Below, one piece after another: positions 49,112-59,359 of a stretch of DNA of 64,000 bases. The notes under the pieces were generated by a model. That model made no database searches. It was not told the origin of the DNA and saw nothing but the letters and a program-made list of their open reading frames with translations. This stretch comes from Oreohelix idahoensis (taxonomy: Eukaryota; Mollusca; Gastropoda; Stylommatophora; Oreohelicidae): positions 172,501 to 236,500 of the forward strand of contig JAMPIV010012447.1 in NCBI GenBank assembly GCA_024509875.1, written 5' to 3'. Position 1 is the first letter of the stretch. Every line of letters begins with the position of its first letter. The position numbers were made by a program, and so were the translations under genes.

Positions 49112-52100
49112 TGTAGAGCCCTTTTCGTAGACCTCTACACTCCTTTACAGATGAAGGTAGTCTTATATTATTAATACGTTGTCCTACCTCTGTAATAAAC
49201 TTTACGCACCGACTTACATAAGAGTGAGTCTTATTGGTGAGTTTGATTTCATTAGCGCACGGTTGTGCACTAAGGCGTATAGGGGTTATCCCGTCCGCAG
49301 GTGTATCTAGACAGTCGGTTGACGTCATGAATGGGTTTGAGAAGCAAGAATCCCAAGTTCCAATAGTGAAGCTTTGGGAGTTCGAGACCCGTGTTTTGGG
49401 TAAAGTATTTTATATTTAGACCCGGTCCTGCGGATTAGCAGTCGTAGCCGGTGGTCATCCACGAAAGTGCTGAGTCGTTGGAAGAGCCAAGTATGTACTT
49501 ATTATAATAATAATGATTGTTCTCCAAAGTCGTGAGTATCTAGTCGATAACAGGTAACTCGCCTGTACCGAAATGGATTCACAGCTGAAGATATATTTTT
49601 GTATGCCAGTAAATGCTTATCAAAGGGATCGGCGGTAACTACCTGTGGTGAAGTGGGATGTTATAAATATTTATAGGGGACTTAGTGTACTGACTGAGAT
49701 CAGCTGTGAAGGTATCTATATCTAATAAGAGTAGTGTATTATAGATAACCTTACTTGCTGCCACATATGTATACCTCAGTCAGAATTATTCTGGAATAGT
49801 GTGATGACTACGTTATATGTCTAGGGTATGTGTATGATGAAGTGTAAGTCATAACAACAACAGACAAATAAACAATTTAATTTATTCCACCACACTTGAC
49901 AACACTGTGACACTCACATACATAAAACACTCTACGAGGATACCTTAAAGGAGTCACTGATAACTTTTCAAATAACAATATGTATTCAGTGCTGTCATGA
50001 ATGTATATGTGTCCTGATTCAAATACAAAGGGAACCAGGAATCACAATCAATTTTAATTACAAGTTATATGTACAGAATTTATCAATATGAATCTTGTAG
50101 TGACATATATTATTAATAGTATCCTATGTGTGTCAGTTGTGTAGTAGTAATATGAGGTAATACTGGTTTTGTTTTGTTTTTTCAAGCTCTGTTGGTATTT
50201 GTCATCATGACTTCAATAGTTTGTCTTTGTTGGAACTAGTATTGGAGATGTTCTCAGTTCCTGGCATTAAAACAATTAAATTCCCCTCTTAATTTTATTT
50301 TAGAATGTCATTTTAAGATGGGGTACATAATGTTGAGCTCCATGGCCACACTCTCTTATCTTTCGTGATGACTGCAGTAAAAGGCTCCTCTGCTCGATTA
50401 CTTTAATGAGTTCTGGAGCCACCCCACTGGTTGCTATATGGACCAAGGAGTATGCTGTCCACCTCTGGCTTCAGCAAAGCTCTGACCAGGTGCTGCTCAA
50501 TAACTTTAAGACCACGGTCCCTGAAACAAGAAGGTTGTACCTCCTACTTCATAACCAATTTATACTCTAGTTCTACACTGAGCACAATACGTCACAAACA
50601 TTGAGTTCAGAGCGTTAGGCCAACTGTCAGCTTCATCTGAAATACTTTATACCAGTATTTCCCTCCCTAATGGTTACCACGCCTCTGCAATTCCAGCATT
50701 ATTTCTGTCTAGTCAATAATCTAGGTGTCAGTGTACTGTTTGGCCATTCCATGCAGTTTTACTTTCCTCCGACACCTTCTGTTCAGGCTGGAGTACCATA
50801 GGCTTTACATCATGTTCGCTACTGAACTACACATATATACAGACATAAATTATCAATTTACATTCAATTTTCATTAAAAGATATTGAATATTTCAAGCTT
50901 ACCACAATTTATGGAAATAATAAACAGTTTCGTTGACTGGCAATGAATATAGCACAACTCCGATCTGCCGATGTCCCAGGCTTTATTTTATAAAAAATAT
51001 ACACTGGTGCTCAACGCACTGCTTCTTAGTAGGTTTATTACAAGATGTGGCAATGAACAGACGCTCTGAATTGAGTATATTCGCAGCTCTACCCAATCAA
51101 ACCATGTCTACACATCTTTTAAAAAAAAAAAATACTCCTTTTCACGTTTCCCCTGACAACACAAGATAGTATTTATAGCCTGACCAATCGTGTTTAGTCT
51201 TACATTTGTGGCGCTCCAATCAAATAGGAGTTAACATGGTAGGCTATTTCTGTAACGTAATGTTTTTTCAAACACGTTATAAAAAAATTTTATGAGCAGA
51301 AATGATTTCATGCTGTCAGGCACCCCCACTATTTTATTTTGGTTATAATTTGGTAATTCCTAGACTATTTGCGTAACGTTTTACATATTCTTTGTCAGCA
51401 AACCCTAAGGAACCCAAATATACAAATTTAAAAGAGCTAAGTGGCTGCGTTCAAAATATGTGTTTTCCAAAGATAGTCGTATATTTGTTCTTTATTCCTT
51501 TTCGTTGTTTAGAACCGCCACCTGTCCTGCCTTTTCCACTGTTATGTCATACTAAAGTCAGGAGCTTAGATGTAAATCAGTAGAATTTCATATTTCCTAA
51601 TAAACAGTTTTCATATTTTTAAACCTGATTCTTGTAGTAGTAGTGTTTCTTTTTCACTGACTATATGAAAAAAAGTTATTGCTAGTGGCCTTACACGTGG
51701 GATTTGCGTTACTATTAATCGCGCGACGCGTGTAGTGTTGCATGTGTCCTGCCTTCATTCGCCCCTCTCTCTCTCCTGCTTTATCTGTCTTTTAGTTACG
51801 CCGTGTATGGAATGAATGAAATATTAAATCTAGGTCATTGATCAGCTTGCGTATCTCAAGGTTTTTCCAAGAAATACAGTACACGTTTCATTGAAGAAAG
51901 CGTGCAGCGACACAGTAGGCTTTTACTATCAACGTGAAAGCGTTACAATTTGCAGACGAAGCAGAAAACAAGGGGGATTTCGAGTACAGTCATTGTGACA
52001 GCACGGTTCTTTACCATTCTTCTTTCCTTTTATTAAATTTATTTGTTAGGCTTTGCATTTACGTTTTAATTTATATATGTGGATTAGAATATTCCACGAC

Positions 52101-52765
52101 ACTACCGTGGATGTACGTTATCTATATAATATTAGGAAGCCGTTGGGGTCAGTCACGGCTAATACAAGAGGTAATTCAAGTATCAATGCCTAAGTAACTT
52201 TGCATGCCTAGAAGGTATTTAGTAGGAACCTGTACCTACGTTCTACTATGTTTTGTTGATGAGGACTTCTTTAGAAATGAACATACTAAAGATCGGGATC
52301 TTAGATACTACCAAGTATAATGAGAATCTCTTGTCCTTGAGGAAAGGTCAACCGTGATCAATATAACCTTGTACTAACTACTTTATGACCTTTATGACTA
52401 TTGATGTATTCACTCAGAGACCTAGTCAGAATTTGTTGGAGGATTCTTCTGAGACTATTTATTTGAATTTTTATTGAGGACATGCGTCCACTATCATCAT
52501 GTTGAATTACCTATTAACCGTCAACGTTGAATGTTTCGTCCCGTATGATGTGATGTCAATAAACAATGTATGAACTTTCAAGTAACGAGTTTGGACTATC
52601 ACAGTATTGGCACTTGTTGATGTGCCTACGTTGAGTTTGCATCTTACTGCATCCAGAATTAATATATTCGCGAAATTAGCACGATTGACTCAAGAACATA
52701 AACAGTCCCAACAATATACATATCCACCAGCTTCAACAACATAGTCAAAACTTCCACACTCAACA
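49112..52765 (+). mobile_element. Solo LTR of a third family (about 1.19 kb), itself interrupted
   Basis: It begins TGTAGAG and ends CTCAACA, inverted at six of seven positions. A perfect 5-bp duplication, aaagc, flanks it. Removing the nested 2.46-kb LTR and its 5-bp duplicate leaves 1191 bp. An aataaa-containing stretch (gtcaataaacaatg, near 52556) is a candidate polyadenylation signal. No second copy is in the window, so the LTR identity rests on ends and target duplication. The plus orientation is inferred from the aataaa. Confidence 0.75.
49644..52101 (-). mobile_element. Solo 2.46-kb LTR of the element II/III family, minus strand
   Basis: On minus it begins TGTCGTGGAATATTC, as element III LTRs do, and ends TTCACCACA. 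A perfect duplication, ctacc, lies at 49639-49643 and 52102-52106. No interior remains. It sits inside the third-family LTR, making this the innermost of three insertions. Confidence 0.93.
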
Positions 52766-52770
52766 AAAGC

Positions 52771-55112
52771 CTAACACATAAATCCAATAAAAGGAAAGAG
52801 AAATGGTAAAAGTACAGTGCTGTCACAATGGCGTACAAAAATCCCCCTTGTTTTATGCTTCGTCTGCATATTTTCATGCTTTCACGTTGATAGTAAAGCC
52901 TACTGCATCACTACACGCTTTCTACAATAAAACGTGTACTGCATTTCTAAGAAAACCTTGAGATAGGCACACCGCGTAATGACCTAAATTAATACTTCCA
53001 TTAATTTCATTTTATACACGGCGTGATGAAAAGACAGATGAACTTAGGATAGAGAGAAGGGAGGGCTGAAAGCAGGAACGCATGCAACCCTAACACGCGT
53101 CTCGCGATATACAATTAATGCCACCCTCCCCAAGCGAAAGGCCAGAAGCAATACTTTTTTTTCAGATGGACAGTGATAAAAAACACTACCCATACGAGAG
53201 TTAGGTTTAAAAACCTGAAAAATGCTTATTGGGAAACATGACATTATACCGGTTTACGTTTGAAATCCTGACAGTACCCAGACACCACATCGTATCGAAG
53301 TGAACAAGAGGTAGAAGAAAATGCACATTGTGAACGCAGCCACCTAGCTCCCTTAAATTTATATAATTGGGTTCCTTAGGACTTGCTGACAAAGAATATG
53401 TTAAACGTTACGCAAATAGTCTAGGAATTAACAAATTATAGCCAAAATAAAATGGTGGTGCTGTCAGACAACACCAAAATCAGAATTGCGCAGTGGCAGG
53501 TTTTGAAACCACCATTTTACGGGAAATCGGCCACCATGTAAAATCCTATTTGATTGGATAGAAGTAAATGTAAGGCTAAACACGATTAGTCGGGCTACAA
53601 ATACTAATTCTTTGTTGTTAGGGAAACGTGAGTAGGAGTACTTTTTTTCAAACGCTTGTGTAAACAAGGCTCGATTGGTTAGACCCGCCAATATAGGCAA
53701 TTAGGAGCGTCAGTTCAGTGCCACATGTTAAAATAAACTTACTAAGAAACAGTGCGTTGAGAGCCAGATCATATTTTTCGAAATAAAAGTCTGGGACAGA
53801 GGCAGATCGGAATTTGTGCCATTATTCATCGCCAGTCAACGTATCTGTGTATTATTTCCATGAATTGTGGTAAGCTTGATATATTAAATATCTTTTTAAT
53901 GAAAATTGAATGTAAATTGATAATTTATGTCTGTATATGTGTGTGGTTCAGTAGCGAACATGAGGCAAGGCCTATATAGTGCTCCAACCTGAACAGAAGG
54001 TGTCGGAGAAAAGTAAAACTGCATGGAATTGCCAAACAGTACACTGACACCTATCTTATTGACTAGAAAGAACTAATGCTGGAATTGCAGAGGCGTAGTA
54101 ACCATTAGGGAGGAGTATACTGGTGTAAATTGTTTCAGATGAAGCTAGCAGTTGGCCTATAGCTCTGAACTCAGTGTTTGTTCTGTAATGTGTTCAGTGT
54201 GGAAATAGATTATAAATTAGATCTGAAGTAGGAGGTACAACCTTCTTGTTTCAGGGACTGTGGTCCTAGTTATTGAAGCAGCACCTGGTCTGGGTTTTGC
54301 TGAATCCAGAGGCTGACAGCATACTCCTTGGTCCAGATAGCGACCAGTGAGGTGTCTCCAGAACACAGGAAGCAATCGAGCAGAGGAGTCTTTTCCTGCC
54401 ACCATCACGAAAGATAAGCTTCTGTGGCCAGAGTAGCTCAACATTATGTGCCCCCTCAAAAATTGAAATTTTGTTAACCACAGAGGGACACTTAATTGGT
54501 TCAAATGACAGGAACTGTGAAAGTTTCCCAATACTATTTCCCCGATAATCAAACTCTTGAAGTCATGATGAAAAACAACAACCAAGCTTGAACAAAACCA
54601 GTATTGCCTCATATTACTACTGCACAAATTACACACATAGAATAATAATAATAAACTATGTCAATACAAAGTTCATATATATAAACTGTGTAAATAATAC
54701 TTGTAATTACATTTGATTGTGATTCCTGGTTCACTGTGTAGTTGAATCAGGATATCCATTATTGACAAGAATTAATACGTATATTTTTAAACTTAATCAC
54801 TTGACTCATTTAAGATAGTCTTATAGAGTGTTATATGTGTGTGAGTGTCACAGTGTTGTAAAGTGTTGTAGAATAAATTAAATTATTTATCTGTCTGTTG
54901 TTGTTGTGACTTACACTTCATCATTTTCATAACCCTAGACATTTAACGTAGTCATCACAATATTCCAGAATAATTCTGACTGAGGTATAAATGTGGTAGC
55001 AAGTAAGGTCATCTGTAATACACCACACTTATTAGATACAGATACCTTTACAGCTGATCTCAGTCAGTACACTAAGTCCCCTATAAATATTTATAACATC
55101 CACTTTACCACA
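52771..55112 (+). repeat. Element V 5' LTR, remaining 2342 bp
   Basis: It continues directly after the duplicated aaagc with ctaacacataaatcc, as in the 3' LTR at 59413, and runs to TTTACCACA at 55112. It is nearly identical to 59413-61754. Confidence 0.93.
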
Positions 55113-55117
55113 TATAT

Positions 55118-55135
55118 TGGGGTCCTGTCCGGGAT
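55118..55135 (+). promoter_or_regulatory. Element V primer-binding site, tRNA-Pro-like
   Basis: tggggtcctgtccgggat starts five bases after the LTR. It closely resembles the tRNA-Pro complementary site known from retroviruses of the murine leukaemia type (tggggg-ctcgtccgggat). The same sequence recurs in element VI at 61760. Confidence 0.6.
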
Positions 55136-55317
55136 TTTGATTCTTTCCCTATTATAAATATTGGGGGTAATTCACTTCAGGGAATACTAAAAATTAAAAA
55201 GGTATCCTTGTGTGAAAATAAATAACGTTGAGCTCTCAGTGCCTGTGGTTGTCATTGGATATTTAGTTAGAAATTGTATTGTTTAGTTAGACATTGTTTA
55301 CATTTACCTGTTAGAAA

Positions 55318-57387
55318 ATGGCGGACCTGGCCAAATTTCGATCTGCTGCTGTGCAGACTGCAAAAGAGTTAGGAATGGACGGGCAAGTTATGATTGCCTA
55401 TGTCACTGCTGAATGTGACAAATATATTGAACGTGAAGAAAGAAGATTAGAAAAAGAGGCCGAAAGAAAATTAGAATCTGAAAGATTGGCCGAAGATAAG
55501 AGAATAGAGGCTGAAAAAGAAATTAAGAGGTTGCAGATTGAGGCTGAGGCTAAGAGGTTGCAGATTGAGGCTGAGGCTAATAGGTTGCAGATTGAGGCTG
55601 ACAAAGAGGCTAAGAAATTGGAAGCCGAGGAAAGAAGACAGGCTGCAGAAAGGGAAGACAAGCGATTAGCTGCAGAAAGGGAAGCAGAAGATAAAAGATT
55701 ACAAAGGGAACATGAGTTACGACTAAGGGAGTTTGAGTTTCAAGGCCATGCTCCTGAAAATGGTGCCAGTCCCTTTACCTCCGATGCTACTGCTAGTCAG
55801 GGAGCCTCAACCTCAGCTATGAACTTTCATTTAGATCATTTTGTTGAGGAAGACGATGATATTGAGAGCTATCTAAATAGATATGAACTATTAGCTACCA
55901 CTTATGGGTTAGAGAGAGAAAGGTGGAGCTTAAAGTTATCTCAAGGGCTTCGTGGGGCAGCTTATGAAGTTTTTGCCAAAATGAGCAGAGGTGATCAAGA
56001 AAATTATGACATGCTAAAGCAGGCTCTTTTGTTAAGATATGAAAAGAACGCAGAATTTTATAGGAAAAAATTTAGGAATGCTAAACTACTGTCAGGTGAA
56101 ACCTATCACCAGTTCTCTGCACGGTTAGAGACATACTTGGAGAAATGGACTTCTCTGGGGAAAACCCAAGATCTTAAGGAAATGGTCCTTATAGAACAAC
56201 TAAGAGAGTCCATGGCTCCAGACCTGAGAAAGTTTCTCATGGAACAAGGTGCAGAGAGGCTGGGTGAGTTGCTAAATGTTGCTGAAAGGTATCAAGCAGC
56301 TCAAGCAGAGGTATCAGGTAATAAAAAGAAACAGGTAGATAATTTTAAGGCACCACAGAACTTTAATAAATTTGATCCTAGAGATCAAAACAAAGGTAAG
56401 CACCAGTTTGATAGGCCACGGTATGACAATAAAAATAAAACCCCACAATTCGATGAAAGGAAATATGATGAAAGAAAATCTTTCAACCAAGGAAAGAGAT
56501 GGTGTAAAAATTGTAAGATGAACAATCATGACACTGACTATTGCAGAAGGAACCCTATAGTTATGGCCACCCTTCAGGTCAGGTCGGCCTCAAGAAAGGA
56601 GGAGGATACTATGTTAAATACCACTCCAGAAGAGATGAGGAAGGCACAGGCTGGGGACAAGACCCTCAAGCCTTGTTTCAGGAAATTGTCAACTTGTCAT
56701 ACAACTCCAGGCAAGGGAGATTTTTACATGAAAAACAAGTTGATTTACAGGAAGGCCGGAACTAGATCCAATGGTCACGGACAGTTGGTTCTTCCAAAGA
56801 CATATAGGGCAGACTTAATAAGGAGCCTACATGTGAAAAAAGATGGGGACCATGAGAAAATTGGTACCATCATCCAAAAGGTGGCTCACAATTATTATTG
56901 GCCCAAGGCAAGGTGGGACATTGAGAATTTTGTAGAAAGATGTAGCATAGCACATGAGGGAACACCCACAAGTGGGAACATTGATCAGGACCTGGACACG
57001 CCACGGGGCAAACGTAGGCCTGACAATAGAAAGAAAAATAAATTTGATAAAGTGGACCAAATGGAATGGGAAGCCCCTTTTCACGGACAAGCTTCAATTA
57101 ACTGTTTTACAATGGCCACTATGCAGAGAGTGCAAAAAGATGTCTTACCCCAGGATAAGCCGAAAATCCCTCAATCGGACTTAAATAAACTGGAGGAAGA
57201 GGATATAGAGAGGAAATCTCTCATCAAGAATTCTAAGTGGGGAGAAAGCCCCAAGAGAAAAAGTGGTAGCGGTCGTTTTGTGCCTGATAATTCTGGGAAG
57301 AAAAATCATCACTATAGCGCTTCGAGTGGAAGAGACCATACCGGTGCATGGACAAATAGGTCCACAAAATTAAAGGTCCATATGTAA
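55318..57387 (+). CDS. Element V Gag fused to the integrase zinc-binding region
   Basis: An open frame of 689 codons from ATG 55318 (MADLAKFRSAAVQTAKELGM). Residues ~36-150 form a charged coiled coil of repeated RLQIEAEAK-type blocks. Residues ~165-330 are a gag core (DDIESYLNRYELLATTYGLE, then LLRYEKNAEFYRKKFRNAKL). A CX2CX4HX4C zinc knuckle lies at residues 396-409 (56503-56544). No D-S/T-G protease follows. Instead residues ~445-545 match the N-terminal HHCC region of Ty3/gypsy integrases (PEEMRKAQAGDKTL, QLVLPKTYRADLIRSLH, HNYYWPKARWDIENFVERC), but the second cysteine of the last pair is replaced (CSIA). The final ~145 residues are hydrophilic and contain no DDE core. The frame shifts near 57370 into the next ORF. 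Gag packaging may work; integrase cannot. Confidence 0.85.
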   Translation: MADLAKFRSAAVQTAKELGMDGQVMIAYVTAECDKYIEREERRLEKEAERKLESERLAEDKRIEAEKEIKRLQIEAEAKRLQIEAEANRLQIEADKEAKKLEAEERRQAAEREDKRLAAEREAEDKRLQREHELRLREFEFQGHAPENGASPFTSDATASQGASTSAMNFHLDHFVEEDDDIESYLNRYELLATTYGLERERWSLKLSQGLRGAAYEVFAKMSRGDQENYDMLKQALLLRYEKNAEFYRKKFRNAKLLSGETYHQFSARLETYLEKWTSLGKTQDLKEMVLIEQLRESMAPDLRKFLMEQGAERLGELLNVAERYQAAQAEVSGNKKKQVDNFKAPQNFNKFDPRDQNKGKHQFDRPRYDNKNKTPQFDERKYDERKSFNQGKRWCKNCKMNNHDTDYCRRNPIVMATLQVRSASRKEEDTMLNTTPEEMRKAQAGDKTLKPCFRKLSTCHTTPGKGDFYMKNKLIYRKAGTRSNGHGQLVLPKTYRADLIRSLHVKKDGDHEKIGTIIQKVAHNYYWPKARWDIENFVERCSIAHEGTPTSGNIDQDLDTPRGKRRPDNRKKNKFDKVDQMEWEAPFHGQASINCFTMATMQRVQKDVLPQDKPKIPQSDLNKLEEEDIERKSLIKNSKWGESPKRKSGSGRFVPDNSGKKNHHYSASSGRDHTGAWTNRSTKLKVHM

Positions 57388-59261
57388 CGCTGTTAAGAAC
57401 GTGGACTGATGAAAAGGCAGAGGAAAATATTACATCCTCATACCAATATGTGAATGAGCTGACCACTCGTTTAAAAACTGGCTGGAAACTTGCCAATGAA
57501 AATTTGAGACAAGCCAGGAAGAAACATGCTGCCTATTTCAACAGGAAGGCTAAAGACAGAGATTTGGCTGTGGGAGAGAAGGTACTGCTTCTTCTACCCG
57601 GGAGTCAGAATAAGTTACAAATTGGATGGCAAGGTCCATATACAGTTCTAGAGAAGGTGTCTAGAACCAATTATAAGATAGATAAGAAGGGGAAAGAAAA
57701 AATCTATCATGTGAATCTCCTGAAGAAATATTTGGAAAGAGAAAATCAGGAAGAGACACACTTGTTGACCTTGTCCATTGCAATGGAGATGAAAAAGGAA
57801 CCACTTTCATCATTTGAATATCCATTACACCCCTGTGAGACAGCGGCACAGGTGAAAATCAGTACACATTTAACGAAAAATCAGAAAGAGAGAGTGCAAC
57901 AGGTTCTAGATAATCATACAGAGGTGTTAACTGACCGACCGGGGCATACAAACTTATTGGAATATGATATGAAACTGATAGACCCCACACCTGTCTGTAT
58001 GAAACCCTATTCGATTCCTTTTGCTAAGGAGAAAGCTTTGAAGGAAGAGATAGACTATTTGTTGAAGGAAGGAATTATTTCACACAGTGAATCTTCGTAT
58101 AGTTCCAGTGTTGTACTCTTAAGGAAACCCTCTGGAGAACATAGACTCTGTATAGATTACAGGAGACTGAATGCTATTACAGAAGGACAGGTGGATCCAT
58201 TGCCGGATACAAATCAGTTGTTTGCCAGGCTAAATAAAGCTAAATATTTCTCAAAAGTGGATCTGAGTAAAGGATACTATCAGATTCCAGTAAAGCCTGA
58301 GGTTAGACCATACCTAGCTTTTAGTACCTCAGAGGGACACTATGAGTTTAACAGATTGCCATTTGGATTGAAGAATGCGCCTAGTGTCTTCTCTAGAATG
58401 ATGAGAAAATTATTGGACCCTCTGAATAATCCATGCATCACAAATTTCATGGATGATATCCTTATAGTAACAGAAACATTTGAGGAACACATTGACTCTC
58501 TGAACATGCTGTTTAATCGACTTAGAGAAGCGAATTTAACAGCCCGACCAACCAAATGTTGCGTTGGATTTAAAGAATTAGAATTCTTGGGACACACAGT
58601 CCATCAGGGAAACATGACCCCTGACCCCAAGAATTTAGAGAAACTAAAGAAAGCCCCGAGACCACAAACCAAGAAAGACGTGAGATCCTTTGTCTCATTA
58701 TGTGGTTTCTACCAAAAGTATATCAAAAACTTTAATTCCATATGTGCACCGTTAATTGATTTGACCCGTAAAGGAAATCCAGATCGAATTACATGGACAC
58801 CACAATGTGAGTTAGCTTACCAGGAATTGAAGGAAAAGCTCACAAGCAAACCTATTTTGAAATTACCTGACTTAAGTCAAGAATTCATTGTAAGGACGGA
58901 TGCCAGTAATATCGGGCTAGGTGCAACACTGCTACAGAAATCAGATGCATTGGATGGGGAATTAAGCCCAGTGGCATATGCTAGCAGAAAGTTGAATAAA
59001 GCTGAAACCAATTACTCAACTAGCGAAAAAGAATGTCTTTCAGTAATATGGGCGATAAAGAAATTCAATATTTATCTGTATGGGAAGGCATTTAAGTTGC
59101 AAACGGATCACAAACCCTTGTCGTTTCTAGCACAGGCTAGACATGAAAATTCTAGATTACTCCGTTGGTCATTACTGATGCAGCCATTTGAGTTTAGCAT
59201 AGAGTATATATCTGGAAAGAAAAAATCTGGGAGCGGATTTTTTAAGCCGCCATCCGTGTGA
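57375..59261 (+). CDS. Element V integrase C-terminus, reverse transcriptase and RNase H
   Basis: The open frame is annotated from 57450 (603 codons), but homologous sequence (a GPYVTLLRTW block) begins at about 57375 in the same frame. The order is integrase C-terminal module with WQGPYTVLEKV (near residue 60), then RT: CIDYRRLNAIT, motif A FSKVDLSKGYYQI, LPFGLKNAPS, catalytic FMDD at residues 333-336 (58446-58457), and FLGHTVHQGN. RNase H follows with TDASNIGLGATL, EKECLSVIWAI and QTDHKPLSF carrying D-E-D. RT and RNase H look intact in key residues. A one-base insertion near 59222 replaces the true end (seen in element II) with KKKSGSGFFKPPSV. Integrase parts before RT are diagnostic of the Gmr1-like domain order. 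Confidence 0.88.
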   Translation, partial: GPYVTLLRTWTDEKAEENITSSYQYVNELTTRLKTGWKLANENLRQARKKHAAYFNRKAKDRDLAVGEKVLLLLPGSQNKLQIGWQGPYTVLEKVSRTNYKIDKKGKEKIYHVNLLKKYLERENQEETHLLTLSIAMEMKKEPLSSFEYPLHPCETAAQVKISTHLTKNQKERVQQVLDNHTEVLTDRPGHTNLLEYDMKLIDPTPVCMKPYSIPFAKEKALKEEIDYLLKEGIISHSESSYSSSVVLLRKPSGEHRLCIDYRRLNAITEGQVDPLPDTNQLFARLNKAKYFSKVDLSKGYYQIPVKPEVRPYLAFSTSEGHYEFNRLPFGLKNAPSVFSRMMRKLLDPLNNPCITNFMDDILIVTETFEEHIDSLNMLFNRLREANLTARPTKCCVGFKELEFLGHTVHQGNMTPDPKNLEKLKKAPRPQTKKDVRSFVSLCGFYQKYIKNFNSICAPLIDLTRKGNPDRITWTPQCELAYQELKEKLTSKPILKLPDLSQEFIVRTDASNIGLGATLLQKSDALDGELSPVAYASRKLNKAETNYSTSEKECLSVIWAIKKFNIYLYGKAFKLQTDHKPLSFLAQARHENSRLLRWSLLMQPFEFSIEYISGKKKSGSGFFKPPSV

Positions 59262-59345
59262 TGAGAATCACCGTAAGCCCCAGAAATAATAATAAATTTC
59301 TCTATGTGTATATAGAATTATAGACTGACATATAACGTCTGTTTT

Positions 59346-59357
59346 AAGAGGGGAGAA
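59346..59357 (+). promoter_or_regulatory. Element V polypurine tract
   Basis: aagaggggagaa precedes the 3' LTR, the same tract as in element III with minor change. Confidence 0.75.
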
Positions 59358-59359
59358 TT

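Noticed and set aside
55398..55661. Minus-strand Ser/Leu-rich ORF of 87 codons, repeated at 62040-62303
   Set aside because: It is the antisense shadow of the gag coiled-coil repeats.
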